DNA of 64,000 nucleotides from Paenibacillus roseus (GTDB lineage: Bacteria > Bacillota > Bacilli > Paenibacillales > Paenibacillaceae): the NCBI RefSeq assembly GCF_016424485.1, contig NZ_JAELUP010000006.1, forward strand, positions 32,859 to 96,858, read 5' to 3'. The notes beneath the pieces were generated by a model, which was not told the DNA's origin, did not search any database, and saw only the letters and a list, made by a program, of their open reading frames with translations. Below are positions 51,438 to 61,381 of this stretch, piece by piece (position 1 is the first letter of the stretch; every line of letters begins with the position of its first letter). The position numbers and the translations under genes are program-made.

Positions 51438-52976
51438 ATGGCTCGAAAAATTAGGACGCAAATAAATTATCATATTAAACGCCCGCGTATTAGAATGATT
51501 GAGCTTAAAAGCACTCTGTGTACTGAACTTGATCGTCGTGGTCTGACGACTTATTCAAAAAATAATTATACTGTCTACGGAAAACCTGATTTTGTTTTTG
51601 CGGCAAGGAAAGTTGCCATATTCTGCAATAATGAATTCTCACGTGGATATAGTAGGGGAAGTTCAAAAGGTAAAATTAATGACTATCGAATGCTCGGCAC
51701 TTCAAAATTCAAGAATATAGAACGAGATAGAATCCTTATCAAACAGTTACAGAGAAAGGGCTGGACTGTACTTCGCTTTCAGGAAAATCAGATTAAGACA
51801 AACGTTGCTGAGTGCGTCGATGAGATTGAAAGACACCTGCGTTTTTTCCCGCAAAGGCCGTATCGAACTATAGACCTATGTGCTGGGATTGGTGGTATAC
51901 GGCGTGGCTTTGAACTAGCCGGAGAGTTTGTAAACGTATTGTCAGCTGAAATAGATAAGTATGCTTGTATGACATATAAGCATTTATTTGGTGAAGACCC
52001 GTCTAATGATTTAACATCGAAAGCATTTAAGGAGCGAATCGAACGAACCCCGTATGACATTCTTCTTGCAGGATTTCCGTGTCAGACATTCAGTCGTGTC
52101 GGACTCGGGGAGGGGTTTGAAAATGAGGAAAAGGGACAGGTTTTTTTTCATATAGCAGATATTATTAAACGGACACGGCCTTGCGCCTTTTTTTTAGAGA
52201 ATGTTGATCATTTAGTGACAAGAGATAAGGGAGCAACATTCCGAAGAATAATAGATACTTTGGTGACGGAACTGAAATATAGGGTCATAGGTGTTTCCCT
52301 ATCGAATGATGGTGTGCTTAATTATAGTCCAAGAGACTTTGTGAGAAACTCACGTAATTTCGGTGTGCCGCAAAATCGTCCTCGGACTTATATTATAGGG
52401 TTTGACAGGGAGAGATTCAAACCTGAACGACTACTGATGTTGCCTACAGAGTTGCCAAGAGGACGCGAACATACGCTTTATACTGATCTCAATGCTGTGC
52501 TTGAACGAGATGTTGATCTGAAGTATTACATGGCATCTGGATACCTCGAAACGCTGATAAAGCATCGAGAGCGACAAGAAGGTAGAGGTTATGGTTTCGG
52601 GTATAGGATCGTTAACGAACCTGGTATTGAAACGCCCATTGCCAATACTCTCCTTGCAACCGGCGGCTCTGGAAGAGAGCGGAATCTGTTATATGATCCG
52701 CGTGATGGTGCTGCTGGAACAATTGTAAAAGGGAAAAAAACTCCACTCAATGATAAAGGCATCAGAAAAATGACACCCACCGAATGGGGGAAATTGCAGG
52801 GGTTTATTAATTACGCTTTCATGAAGGAGAACGGTGCGGAAGGATTTTCATTCCCTAACCGGATACCTGACGTTCAAAAATACAAGCAATTCGGGAATTC
52901 AGTAACCATACCAGCCGTAGAGGAAATGGCTCGGTTTATGCGGCAATGTCTCGAAATACTCTGTTCGACCGATTAA
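51438..52976 (+). CDS. Vsr-like domain fused to a DNA (cytosine-5) methyltransferase (DrmMII-like)
   Basis: 512-residue fusion. Residues 20-135 resemble the Vsr mismatch endonuclease: GKPDFVF with Asp51, IFCNNEFSRGY in place of the canonical HGCFWH, and NIERDRILIKQLQRKGWTVLRF with Asp97. The usual Vsr histidines and zinc cysteines are missing. Residues 143-512 are a C5 methyltransferase with motif I DLCAGIGGIRRGF, motif IV GFPCQTFSR (Cys215), motif VI ENVDHL, motif VIII QNRPRTYIIGF and motif X QFGNSVTIP. In class 2 DISARM a 5mC methyltransferase marks host DNA; drmE-, drmA- and drmB-like genes follow. The target site is not readable; many Vsr partners act on CCWGG. Confidence 0.9.
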   Translation: MARKIRTQINYHIKRPRIRMIELKSTLCTELDRRGLTTYSKNNYTVYGKPDFVFAARKVAIFCNNEFSRGYSRGSSKGKINDYRMLGTSKFKNIERDRILIKQLQRKGWTVLRFQENQIKTNVAECVDEIERHLRFFPQRPYRTIDLCAGIGGIRRGFELAGEFVNVLSAEIDKYACMTYKHLFGEDPSNDLTSKAFKERIERTPYDILLAGFPCQTFSRVGLGEGFENEEKGQVFFHIADIIKRTRPCAFFLENVDHLVTRDKGATFRRIIDTLVTELKYRVIGVSLSNDGVLNYSPRDFVRNSRNFGVPQNRPRTYIIGFDRERFKPERLLMLPTELPRGREHTLYTDLNAVLERDVDLKYYMASGYLETLIKHRERQEGRGYGFGYRIVNEPGIETPIANTLLATGGSGRERNLLYDPRDGAAGTIVKGKKTPLNDKGIRKMTPTEWGKLQGFINYAFMKENGAEGFSFPNRIPDVQKYKQFGNSVTIPAVEEMARFMRQCLEILCSTD

Positions 52977-52996
52977 CAAACGGAGGTGAATTAGCC

Positions 52997-55633
52997 GTGA
53001 TGAGTGAACAGGCTTTATTCCGTCTGCTCGATAAGTGCGATATATACTTCGAAGATTCTCTTATATCAAAGGAGTATATCGTCAAAAAGTACGCAGACTT
53101 TTTAGCATCGTCATTTTCGGGAGAAGACCATACAGTTAGCGTAGCGTTACATACAGGTTCGATATGTTTCGATATTGTCTCTTTTATCATTGCTGCTATT
53201 GGATGTTTATCGATGGGGGGCTCCTATAGTGATGAAGCTATTGAAACTATAGAAAAAGGCGACATCGTTTTATATGGTGAGCATAAACAAGAACGATATA
53301 TATGGGCCGGGTTTGTTGATAAAGATTACAAGCCCACGCTTATATACTCCGAAACATCTGACAACAGGTATTACGCAGTTTTAGAGCAGCCGACTAAAGC
53401 GGGAAGAACATACGCGCCTCGTACAAAGTGGCATTTGATTACTCCGTACAATGGAAACTCTCAAACAACCGACGGCAGAGGTTTAAGAAAACGAGATTCT
53501 AGTCGCAACGATTTTATATCGTATGTGCTCGACACTTCTCCAGAGGCGGTTTCGAGTATAACAGACTTTTCTACGGTTGTTGTGACTGAGCGAAGTACGT
53601 TCGAGCGAATCTCAAAAGGAGTGCGAATTGTTTACAATGAAGGCAAAAGTATAGGACTACTTGACATCGTTACCGCTTCGTATTACACGAGTAGTGGCGA
53701 AGAATATCAATATGGAACCAACCCAGCAAAAAGCGACCCTGTGTTAAAAATAACGGGGAAGGTCGCGACCGCTCGTGATTTAGTGCTTGATAAGCGTGGC
53801 AACAAAACAATTGGTTTTATAGTTATTGGTTCCGATCATATATCAAACGCGCGGACGGAATTGCCAGACCTACTTGATCGAAAATCTTTAAGGTTTTCCC
53901 ATCTTGTTGCCGGTATAGACAGTGACAGCACAGAGGGTATTATAGAAACTCATAAGAACACCGCGGTGTTTGCCTGTACGAAAGAGTTTCTTCTGCAGAA
54001 TTCCTTGCCTCCGCAGATTAAAAATGTTTTAACAGCCGAGCTTGATCGGCAGGTAGAACATATTATCAATAACAACGTTGCAACTGTCATTATTGATGGG
54101 GGCTGCTCGAGAGATGATTTTTGGAATGTCAAAACAGCCCTTGATATCATCCGAAAATCCGACTGGAATGCAGAATCAAAGGATACGTTTCTTATTACCG
54201 CATACTCGCTGTTGAATTTGTTTACGACGGCTACTTTTCCGATGCAAGCACTTGAAAGAGCAATTGAGAACGGTGAACTAGCTGCAGGGATATGTTCTCC
54301 ACATGCCAGAATATCTAAACTTTGGGATTTAGCAGATGATGCTGGAACTATCGCTGAACAATGTGCTTATATTACGAATATTTTAGAACGACTTTATCAA
54401 GAGGCGTTTTCCGTATGTCATAAATATGATGCATTGAAACAGCGGATGCTTACATCGGCAGAGCGAAATATCGTCGTCGTTGTCCCGAAAGCTTATTATA
54501 TAAATATATTGCTCGCTGATGGAGCGTTTAATCTCAAAAATGTAACATTTTCTACCACAAATCGCTTTGACAATTCTGAACAGTATGATGAGGTTATAGT
54601 TACTGGTAATTATTACAGCAAACGATTTAATCCATTTAAATGCCGGGCGGCGGCAGACATTACTGTTCTGCTATACGAATGCGAACTCCGTGAGTTTGAG
54701 CGTGAAAAACGCAGAAGTGACAATTTTGAACATAAGCTGAACACTAAGCTCGGCATCGTTAAAGATCATACTTTTGATTATGTCGAGGATTCAGTTGAGG
54801 ATACTGTTATTTCAAAAGATATGAATTCGTTTTTCGACTTGGATCAGTACATCCATGGAATAAGTTCGATTGATTTAAAAACGTTAACGGAGAAAGCTTC
54901 AGGCTTTGCCGACTCTATTCCGACAACGGAAGTATACGCTGTTGGACGATTTGTAAACGGAGAGCAAATTTTTTTCTCAAAATATTATAATGCGGTTGTT
55001 TTTAATACCGGTAAGGGAACTGTGACAGAAATTGATGTCAAAAACCTGGCAGTTGGAGATATGCTTGTTTTCGTGAAGCGTGACGATTACACGCGAAATA
55101 TGGTTGACTATATTTACGAAAACTTGCAAAGCTTAGGGCGTTTCAGCAAGGAAGTTTCAGTAGCATCGGAAAAGGCTTGGTATTGGAAAGAAGCCTTACG
55201 TGAATATAAAAATAATCACAACCTTTCATACAGCGATGTGGCTAAACAGCTTCAGAAACTCGGAAGCTCACTTCGAGAAGCAACGATAAGACAATGGCTT
55301 ATCAGAGAGAGTCATACCGTAGGTCCGAGGGAGAAAAAAACATTAGAGCAAATCGCCGATCTTATACAAGATGAGTTTTTGCTTACTGACATACATGGAT
55401 ATTTCGAGTCCTTTCGCATAGTCAGACATAAACGGAAGGAGATATTAGATCTAATAGGAAGATCAATCACCGATAATCTCAACGGACACAAGCCACCGAA
55501 AGGCAGCATACTTGAGATGGTTCACAGCAATGTTGAGAACCTATCGGAAACATTGGAATTGGAGAGTGTTGCTATTCTTGAGAATTCCGTACTGGTTCCA
55601 ATTAACGTAATAAATAAACCGTTTGCGGAGTAG
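52997..55633 (+). CDS. Large DrmE-like protein of a DISARM-type system
   Basis: Protein of about 878 residues with no catalytic motif I recognise. It begins SEQALFRLLDKCDIYFEDSLISKEYIVKKYADFLASSF, contains a long mixed alpha/beta middle and ends with a helical part (NHNLSYSDVAKQLQKLGSSLREATIRQWLIRE) that looks like a helix-turn-helix. Size, position between a 5mC methyltransferase and a DrmA-like helicase, and the C-terminal pattern fit DrmE of class 2 DISARM, whose function is unknown. The identification rests mainly on context. GGAGGTGA at 52982 precedes GTG 52997 and ATG 53000; the frame is open to 52946 inside the methyltransferase gene. Confidence 0.7.
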   Translation: MMSEQALFRLLDKCDIYFEDSLISKEYIVKKYADFLASSFSGEDHTVSVALHTGSICFDIVSFIIAAIGCLSMGGSYSDEAIETIEKGDIVLYGEHKQERYIWAGFVDKDYKPTLIYSETSDNRYYAVLEQPTKAGRTYAPRTKWHLITPYNGNSQTTDGRGLRKRDSSRNDFISYVLDTSPEAVSSITDFSTVVVTERSTFERISKGVRIVYNEGKSIGLLDIVTASYYTSSGEEYQYGTNPAKSDPVLKITGKVATARDLVLDKRGNKTIGFIVIGSDHISNARTELPDLLDRKSLRFSHLVAGIDSDSTEGIIETHKNTAVFACTKEFLLQNSLPPQIKNVLTAELDRQVEHIINNNVATVIIDGGCSRDDFWNVKTALDIIRKSDWNAESKDTFLITAYSLLNLFTTATFPMQALERAIENGELAAGICSPHARISKLWDLADDAGTIAEQCAYITNILERLYQEAFSVCHKYDALKQRMLTSAERNIVVVVPKAYYINILLADGAFNLKNVTFSTTNRFDNSEQYDEVIVTGNYYSKRFNPFKCRAAADITVLLYECELREFEREKRRSDNFEHKLNTKLGIVKDHTFDYVEDSVEDTVISKDMNSFFDLDQYIHGISSIDLKTLTEKASGFADSIPTTEVYAVGRFVNGEQIFFSKYYNAVVFNTGKGTVTEIDVKNLAVGDMLVFVKRDDYTRNMVDYIYENLQSLGRFSKEVSVASEKAWYWKEALREYKNNHNLSYSDVAKQLQKLGSSLREATIRQWLIRESHTVGPREKKTLEQIADLIQDEFLLTDIHGYFESFRIVRHKRKEILDLIGRSITDNLNGHKPPKGSILEMVHSNVENLSETLELESVAILENSVLVPINVINKPFAE

Positions 55634-55645
55634 GAGGGTATATAC

Positions 55646-58600
55646 GTGAACAATAATGAAATAAGAAAACAGATGACTGCTGCTCGCGATGAATACATCA
55701 ATCTGATTAAATCTGAACTTTTAGGGCCGGGTTCAGAATTTACTGTACCGGATGCTGAACATGAGCTTATTTCGAGCAGCCCTGTAAGCCGCTATTCGGT
55801 AGGTATACTCTATCCGCAAGGAAATCGTGTGAATCAGGACAATGATGAAACCGTACCGATGAATGAAAGTGAAGAAGAAGTTGACGATGATAATATAGAA
55901 AGTGAATCATTAGAAGAGGCGAAAACCGAGAAACGCTCTATGAGCAGCCGTCATTTTGAGTTTGACGAAACAGCGGATGAGAATTTGGACGAAGAGATTG
56001 GATTATCAGCCCAATATATGCCATCTTCAATGGGCATTACGTTTTTTGTCAGAGGGGATACAGCTATTGTGCGTGGTAACGTGTCCTTCGCGACGTATAG
56101 AAATGCGAAACCGTCTGATTGTATAATACCGTTTCCTAATGCTCCTGATGGTTATTCTATTCCGTCTGAATTGTCGCACAAAATGTTGTATGACAAAGAG
56201 CGTGGAGTCATCCAGCTTTTTTCAGCTATAAGTGCAAAAGAAATCAGAGAAATTATTGAAAGAGACACGATCCCAGAAAACGAGATGTCGGACATTAAGC
56301 AAATCGTCTACCGTTTCGCAGATTTCTGCAGGAACGGACATGTTCGTGTGCCGCACTCTGCGGAATTTGTTCTTGACTTTACGAACAGCGATTACATCGA
56401 TAACAACAAAGAGTTTGATGGCACTACCGCTAAAGTTACTGCTTTGAGAACAAAAATTGGAGAGAGCCTGTGGTCGTTGACTATAATGCTTGTGAACGAT
56501 ATGGACGAAATTCCTGCTCAAGCGATACATTGTATTTTCCAACCCAAGCTCTCTCTTTCAACTGAACAAAACGTTTTTACGTTTATCGAAAGCAATCCAG
56601 ATTGGGATACATCAACAATGGACGATGAGGAACACTCATTGGAACTGCTATATCGAAATAAAAAGATATATGGCACAGGTCTTGGTGTGTCAGTTGATTG
56701 GGACATTGACGATGGAGGCAGAGGCGATATCTGGAGCGATTTCTTTCCGCAAGTCGAAGTTCCTCCGGTGAGTTTTGATTTTCCAGAAAACGATGTTGTT
56801 TCAATAGAAAAGCTATCTATGAAATATCTATCGGATTTAGATAGCGCGGATAAAGCTCAACAATTATCGGTTCTCAAAAGTGTGGTCGATTTGTATAGAT
56901 CGTGGGTTGACGAATTGGAGTTAATGTCCAAGTCCCTCGATACGCGATATATGTCTGCTGCTGCAAAAAACATTAAGGAGTGCAAACGGGCTTACGACAG
57001 AATGTATGCGGGCATCAAAATACTTGAAAGCAATAGTAACGCTTATTCGGCTTTTCTTCTTGCCAATAGAGCAATGTTTATGCAGAGGGTTCATCTCCAA
57101 ATGCAGTCCGAAACGGCAGACGTTGATCGTTATCCTGATGACGAAACAATAGCAGCTTTATTGCGAGACATAAATTATCGCAACGCAGGCGATGAGGGTT
57201 GTAGGTGGAGACCATTTCAGATTGCGTTTTTGCTGATGGATATCAATTCGATTGTTAACGATGATTCGCCAGAACGGGATATTGTTGATCTGATATGGTT
57301 TCCTACCGGCGGTGGGAAAACGGAGGCTTATCTTGGATTGACGGCTTTCACGATTTTCTATCGCCGATTGGCTTATCCGCATGAAGCGTCAGGTACAACT
57401 GTCATTATGCGATATACATTACGGTTACTGGCTGCTCAACAATTCACTCGCGCGGCAACTTTAATATGCGCCTGCGAGTTTATCCGAATAGACTGTGAAG
57501 CTAAGAAGCACAAATATCCATCGTATCCATTAGGCAAAATATCGATTACAATTGGCCTTTGGATAGGCCGGAACCACATACCAAATCGTAATGTGGAAGC
57601 GAAAGGACATTTAGAAAAACTTCTGAATGTTACAGAGCATTATAGTGTTCGTACCGCAAAGGACAGGCATAATAAATTTCAAGTTCTGAAATGCCCGTGG
57701 TGCGGGACAAAACTTGTAAAAGACGATAGAGGTAAAAAACTCATTGGAAAATGGGGTTACAGCATGCGACAGGGCAAATACTTTTATATGTTCTGTCCTC
57801 AAGAGGAATGTGATTTTACAAATGTGCTTCCCATTCAAATTATTGACGAGGAACTCTATAAAAATCCTCCAACGTTGCTGTTCGGAACGGTTGATAAGTT
57901 TGCTATGCTACCGTGGGATGGGCGAATAGGTGCATTCTTTGGGGCAGGTGGAAATAATCGTTCGCCAGAATTGATTATTCAAGATGAACTTCATCTGATT
58001 TCCGGTGCGCTTGGAACTATTGTGGGGTTATATGAAACAGCAGTAGATGCAATTTGCAGTCAAAAAGGGATACGTCCGAAAATCATTGCCTCAACAGCGA
58101 CTATTCGCAGAGCAAAAGAGCAATGTTCTGTGCTGTATAATCGCGAGGTCGTTCAATTTCCCGCAGCAGGGTTAAATGCCGAGGATTCTTTTTTTGCCCG
58201 AGAAGCCGAAATATCGTATGAAAAAGGCGTATTCGGTCGTAAATATGTCGGAATAATGCCGTCAGGAAAAACAAAGGCGATGACGGAAATTAGAGCTATG
58301 GCGGCATTGATGCAGCAAGCTCATACGATGAATTTGCCCGATGCGGTAAAAGATAAGTTGTGGACGCTGACCGTTTATTTCAACAGCCTGAAAGATCTCG
58401 GAAAGGCATCTACACTTGTTGACGATGACGTAAAAGACTTTATAAGGCGAACGGCAAATCGCATGTTCACTTCTCCTCGACTCATCATCAGCGCCGATGA
58501 ACTTACGAGCCGTGTTACAACTACAGAACTGAATGAAACCTTGGATAAGTTGGAGAAATTGGCGTATTCGCGTGAGAATATTGATGCTAAGCGATACGCT

Positions 58601-59305
58601 TCAAACATTCTTCTGGCGACGAATATGATCTCGGTTGGCATTGATGTTGCGCGGCTTAACGTCATACTGATGGTTGGACAGCCTAAATTGACTAGTGAAT
58701 ATATTCAGGCGTCAAGTCGTGTTGGACGGTCATTTCCAGGGATTGCTTTTGTACAATACGATGCAACGAAAAGTCGTGATCGTTCACATTATGAAAGGTT
58801 TAGAGCATATCACGAATCATTTTATCGCTTTGTAGAGCCCACGGGGGCAACGCCATTTTCAAAGCCAGCGCGAGGGCGTGCTTTGCACGCCGTACTTACT
58901 TCGATGATGAGGCATCGAGAGGGTTTGCGTGAGGACAGAGATGCTGTGAATTTCGATATGGACTCAATTATGCACGTGATTCAGGAGATAAAGACGTTTA
59001 TTATCGAGCGAATAAAAATGATAAACGCTCGTGCTGGTAACGGATTGAAAGACGATACTTCGGATGTTGAGAGTGAAATGGATGTGTTCTTTGACTACTG
59101 GAAAGAGTCGGTAACCAAGTCTCTTGAGTCTAATGTTCCCCTTTATTTCGGTAAAAGCTATATGGTTAGTCCTCCTGCGTCAGGCGAAAAACGTTTGCTT
59201 AGGCAATACAATTCTCCAGACCAGGATTCTGCAATCGAAACTTTAACTTCTATGAGAAATGTAGATACTCAAGTTAAAGGCAAGATTGTTATTTGGGAGG
59301 AGTAA
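55646..59305 (+). CDS. DrmA-like helicase
   Basis: 1219-residue superfamily 2 helicase. Walker A is FPTGGGKTEAYLG (Lys558), Walker B is QDELHLISG (Asp780, a DELH variant), and the C-terminal RecA lobe carries ATNMISVGIDVARLNVILM and QASSRVGRSF. A zinc-ribbon-like CPWCGTKL ... FCPQEECDF lies between the lobes. An acidic stretch (ESEEEVDDDNIESESLEEAKTE) lies near residues 70-95. This architecture and the DUF1998 neighbour match DrmA, the core DISARM helicase that acts with DrmB on incoming DNA. GTG at 55646 follows TAGGAGGG by 8 bp. Confidence 0.88.
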   Translation: MNNNEIRKQMTAARDEYINLIKSELLGPGSEFTVPDAEHELISSSPVSRYSVGILYPQGNRVNQDNDETVPMNESEEEVDDDNIESESLEEAKTEKRSMSSRHFEFDETADENLDEEIGLSAQYMPSSMGITFFVRGDTAIVRGNVSFATYRNAKPSDCIIPFPNAPDGYSIPSELSHKMLYDKERGVIQLFSAISAKEIREIIERDTIPENEMSDIKQIVYRFADFCRNGHVRVPHSAEFVLDFTNSDYIDNNKEFDGTTAKVTALRTKIGESLWSLTIMLVNDMDEIPAQAIHCIFQPKLSLSTEQNVFTFIESNPDWDTSTMDDEEHSLELLYRNKKIYGTGLGVSVDWDIDDGGRGDIWSDFFPQVEVPPVSFDFPENDVVSIEKLSMKYLSDLDSADKAQQLSVLKSVVDLYRSWVDELELMSKSLDTRYMSAAAKNIKECKRAYDRMYAGIKILESNSNAYSAFLLANRAMFMQRVHLQMQSETADVDRYPDDETIAALLRDINYRNAGDEGCRWRPFQIAFLLMDINSIVNDDSPERDIVDLIWFPTGGGKTEAYLGLTAFTIFYRRLAYPHEASGTTVIMRYTLRLLAAQQFTRAATLICACEFIRIDCEAKKHKYPSYPLGKISITIGLWIGRNHIPNRNVEAKGHLEKLLNVTEHYSVRTAKDRHNKFQVLKCPWCGTKLVKDDRGKKLIGKWGYSMRQGKYFYMFCPQEECDFTNVLPIQIIDEELYKNPPTLLFGTVDKFAMLPWDGRIGAFFGAGGNNRSPELIIQDELHLISGALGTIVGLYETAVDAICSQKGIRPKIIASTATIRRAKEQCSVLYNREVVQFPAAGLNAEDSFFAREAEISYEKGVFGRKYVGIMPSGKTKAMTEIRAMAALMQQAHTMNLPDAVKDKLWTLTVYFNSLKDLGKASTLVDDDVKDFIRRTANRMFTSPRLIISADELTSRVTTTELNETLDKLEKLAYSRENIDAKRYASNILLATNMISVGIDVARLNVILMVGQPKLTSEYIQASSRVGRSFPGIAFVQYDATKSRDRSHYERFRAYHESFYRFVEPTGATPFSKPARGRALHAVLTSMMRHREGLREDRDAVNFDMDSIMHVIQEIKTFIIERIKMINARAGNGLKDDTSDVESEMDVFFDYWKESVTKSLESNVPLYFGKSYMVSPPASGEKRLLRQYNSPDQDSAIETLTSMRNVDTQVKGKIVIWEE

Positions 59306-59308
59306 GAT

Positions 59309-61153
59309 ATGATCGAGCAATTCAAGGAAAAGGTCGGGCTTAACCTTGTGACACACTCCGTTAGAGCGTCGCAAGCGGTTCTTCAATATGGTGTCGGCGC
59401 AATGGTCGATTTTCCCGATCAGACACTCATGACGGCTGCGCCGGAATACTGGAACGATATACGTAAAATCTACGACGAACGTTTTGCAAAAGCGCTCGGA
59501 GTTGAATGTTTTGCAATGCCGTTGGATATATCCTATGCTCGTTTTCCAGAATGGTATTTTTGTCCCAAGTGTCGTAAGTTCCAACCGATAGAACATTGGG
59601 TTGCCGAGTTCAAGAAAAGTGGTAAAACAGCGCTTAAATACGACAGCAATATGATACGTCATTTGCAATGTCTGGATTGTGGGCAGGATTTGGTTGTCGC
59701 TCGTATTGTGACTGTATGCGAACACGGACACATCAACGATTTTCCATGGGTGAAGTGGGTACATAGGCAAAGCAAAAAAAGCATTTGCGGAACCCCATTG
59801 TTGAAATTCAAGACTGGTGCGTCTGGCGCCGAGGGACTTGAGGGATTGAGTATCTCTTGTTCCTGTGGAGCTTCGGTTACGCTGAAAAATGCGTTTAATA
59901 AAGATATATTCGAAGGGCTTGATAAAGAGAGCGATACTAGCGAGTTTCGGTGTGAAGGCCGTCATCCACAGAAACATACAAAGGAAAAATGCACATTACA
60001 TCCGAAAACTGTTCAACGCGGTTCATCGTCAGTGTATTTTCCTTTGGTACACAGTTCTCTGGTTATTCCTCCGTATGCAGATCAAATAAATGCAAAAATC
60101 GAGAAAAGCAAGGCATTCGCCGACTGTATGACAATAATAGAAGACGAAGATCCGGAAGACAAAATCGACACGATCAACAAGCGACTTCCAAAATGGATTG
60201 ATAAAATTGCGTTGGAAACAGGTGCCGTCAAATCCGACATTGAGCGCATATTGCGGCGAAAATGGCTTGATAAAGAAAATGTAGAAATCGACGTAATGAG
60301 TGTGAAGTATCGATCTGAAGAATATGAGGCTCTTAGTGGAGAAGTGGGTACTCCGCCCAACGCAGGGGATGATTTTTCGCGTGAAGAGATGAGTATGGAT
60401 GATTACAAACTGCCATACATTAAAGCGATTTCGCTGATCGATAAAGTGCGAGTCGTAAACGCTCTTATCGGATTCTCACGCATAAATCCCGTAATTAGCA
60501 AAACAGATGAGGGATTTGTTCATATTAAAGAGTCAGGAACGAAGTGGTATCCAGCGTATGAGGTTCGCGGCGAAGGGATTTTTATCGAATTTGAACAGAG
60601 TGCCATAGATGGCTGGATTCAAAATAACCCTGTGGTGACTGAGCGAGCTGGTCGAATAAATGAGAATTATGCTTTGTCGTTCATAGGTCAAAATCATCAG
60701 CGTAAAATATCGCCAAAGTTTGTGTTGCTCCATACGCTTTCTCATTTGCTCATCAAAGAACTTAGCTTTGAATGTGGATATAGTGTCGCGTCGCTAAGTG
60801 AGCGAATTTACTGTGCTGAAGGTGTCGAGGGGAAACAAATGGCGGGAATATTTATTTATACCGCAAGCGGTGACGCCGAAGGAACCTTAGGAGGGCTTGT
60901 GAGACAAGGTAGACCCGATGCCTTTTCGCGTATTTTCAAAAAAGCGATAACTAGCGCTCGAACCTGTTCTAATGATCCGGTGTGTATCCTCAGTCGAGGT
61001 CAGGGACGAGAATCTCTGAATCTTGCTGCTTGTCATGCTTGTGGGCTTTTGCCGGAAACCTGCTGCGAAGAACGTAACGGATTTCTTGATCGTGGACTTG
61101 TTGTCGGCACATTCAAAGATAAAAATATCGGATTTTTCAAAGATTTTGTGTGA
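59309..61153 (+). CDS. DrmB-like DUF1998 protein
   Basis: 614-residue protein with zinc-type cysteines near the N-terminus (WYFCPKCRKF; LQCLDCGQDLV) and a C-terminal DUF1998 region: LLHTLSHLLIKELSFECGYSVASLSERIY, GIFIYTASGDAEGTLGGLVRQG, and the cysteine-rich end CSNDPVCILSRGQG ... ACHACGLLPETCCEERNGFLDR. This is the DrmB core component that forms the DrmAB complex in DISARM. It is 3 bp behind the helicase gene, with its own GGGAGGAG site. No PLD-type nuclease (DrmC) gene follows; the next gene is an HNH endonuclease after 228 bp. Confidence 0.88.
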   Translation: MIEQFKEKVGLNLVTHSVRASQAVLQYGVGAMVDFPDQTLMTAAPEYWNDIRKIYDERFAKALGVECFAMPLDISYARFPEWYFCPKCRKFQPIEHWVAEFKKSGKTALKYDSNMIRHLQCLDCGQDLVVARIVTVCEHGHINDFPWVKWVHRQSKKSICGTPLLKFKTGASGAEGLEGLSISCSCGASVTLKNAFNKDIFEGLDKESDTSEFRCEGRHPQKHTKEKCTLHPKTVQRGSSSVYFPLVHSSLVIPPYADQINAKIEKSKAFADCMTIIEDEDPEDKIDTINKRLPKWIDKIALETGAVKSDIERILRRKWLDKENVEIDVMSVKYRSEEYEALSGEVGTPPNAGDDFSREEMSMDDYKLPYIKAISLIDKVRVVNALIGFSRINPVISKTDEGFVHIKESGTKWYPAYEVRGEGIFIEFEQSAIDGWIQNNPVVTERAGRINENYALSFIGQNHQRKISPKFVLLHTLSHLLIKELSFECGYSVASLSERIYCAEGVEGKQMAGIFIYTASGDAEGTLGGLVRQGRPDAFSRIFKKAITSARTCSNDPVCILSRGQGRESLNLAACHACGLLPETCCEERNGFLDRGLVVGTFKDKNIGFFKDFV

Positions 61154-61276
61154 ATTACCATGGAATCATACAATATTCGGCTTAGCCCTAATAAAGGGGG
61201 CAGAGGCATTTCCATCCCTGACGAGAAATGAACCATGAATTTGCGAAACTGTAGTAGCTAGCTATCATTTTTGGAA

Positions 61277-61310
61277 GACTCGTTCAATGGGCTTTGAGAT
61301 TGAGTGAGTC
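61277..61310 (+). terminator. Hairpin between drmB-like and HNH genes
   Basis: GACTCGTTCAAT (61277-61288) and ATTGAGTGAGTC (61299-61310) pair with two mismatches, followed by TTT. It may be a weak terminator, which would make the HNH gene a separate transcription unit. The rest of the 228-bp gap holds only short open frames. Confidence 0.4.
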
Positions 61311-61381
61311 TTTCGGAAGCAAACTACATGTTTCTGCCAAAATAAACAAGCGTATTTTGCTACTCATTAACTGGAGGATCT

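Noticed and set aside
61160..61231. 23-codon frame (MESYNIRLSPNKGG...) after the drmB-like gene, considered as a drmC remnant or small gene
   Set aside because: No ribosome site and no resemblance to a phospholipase-D nuclease (no HKD motif).
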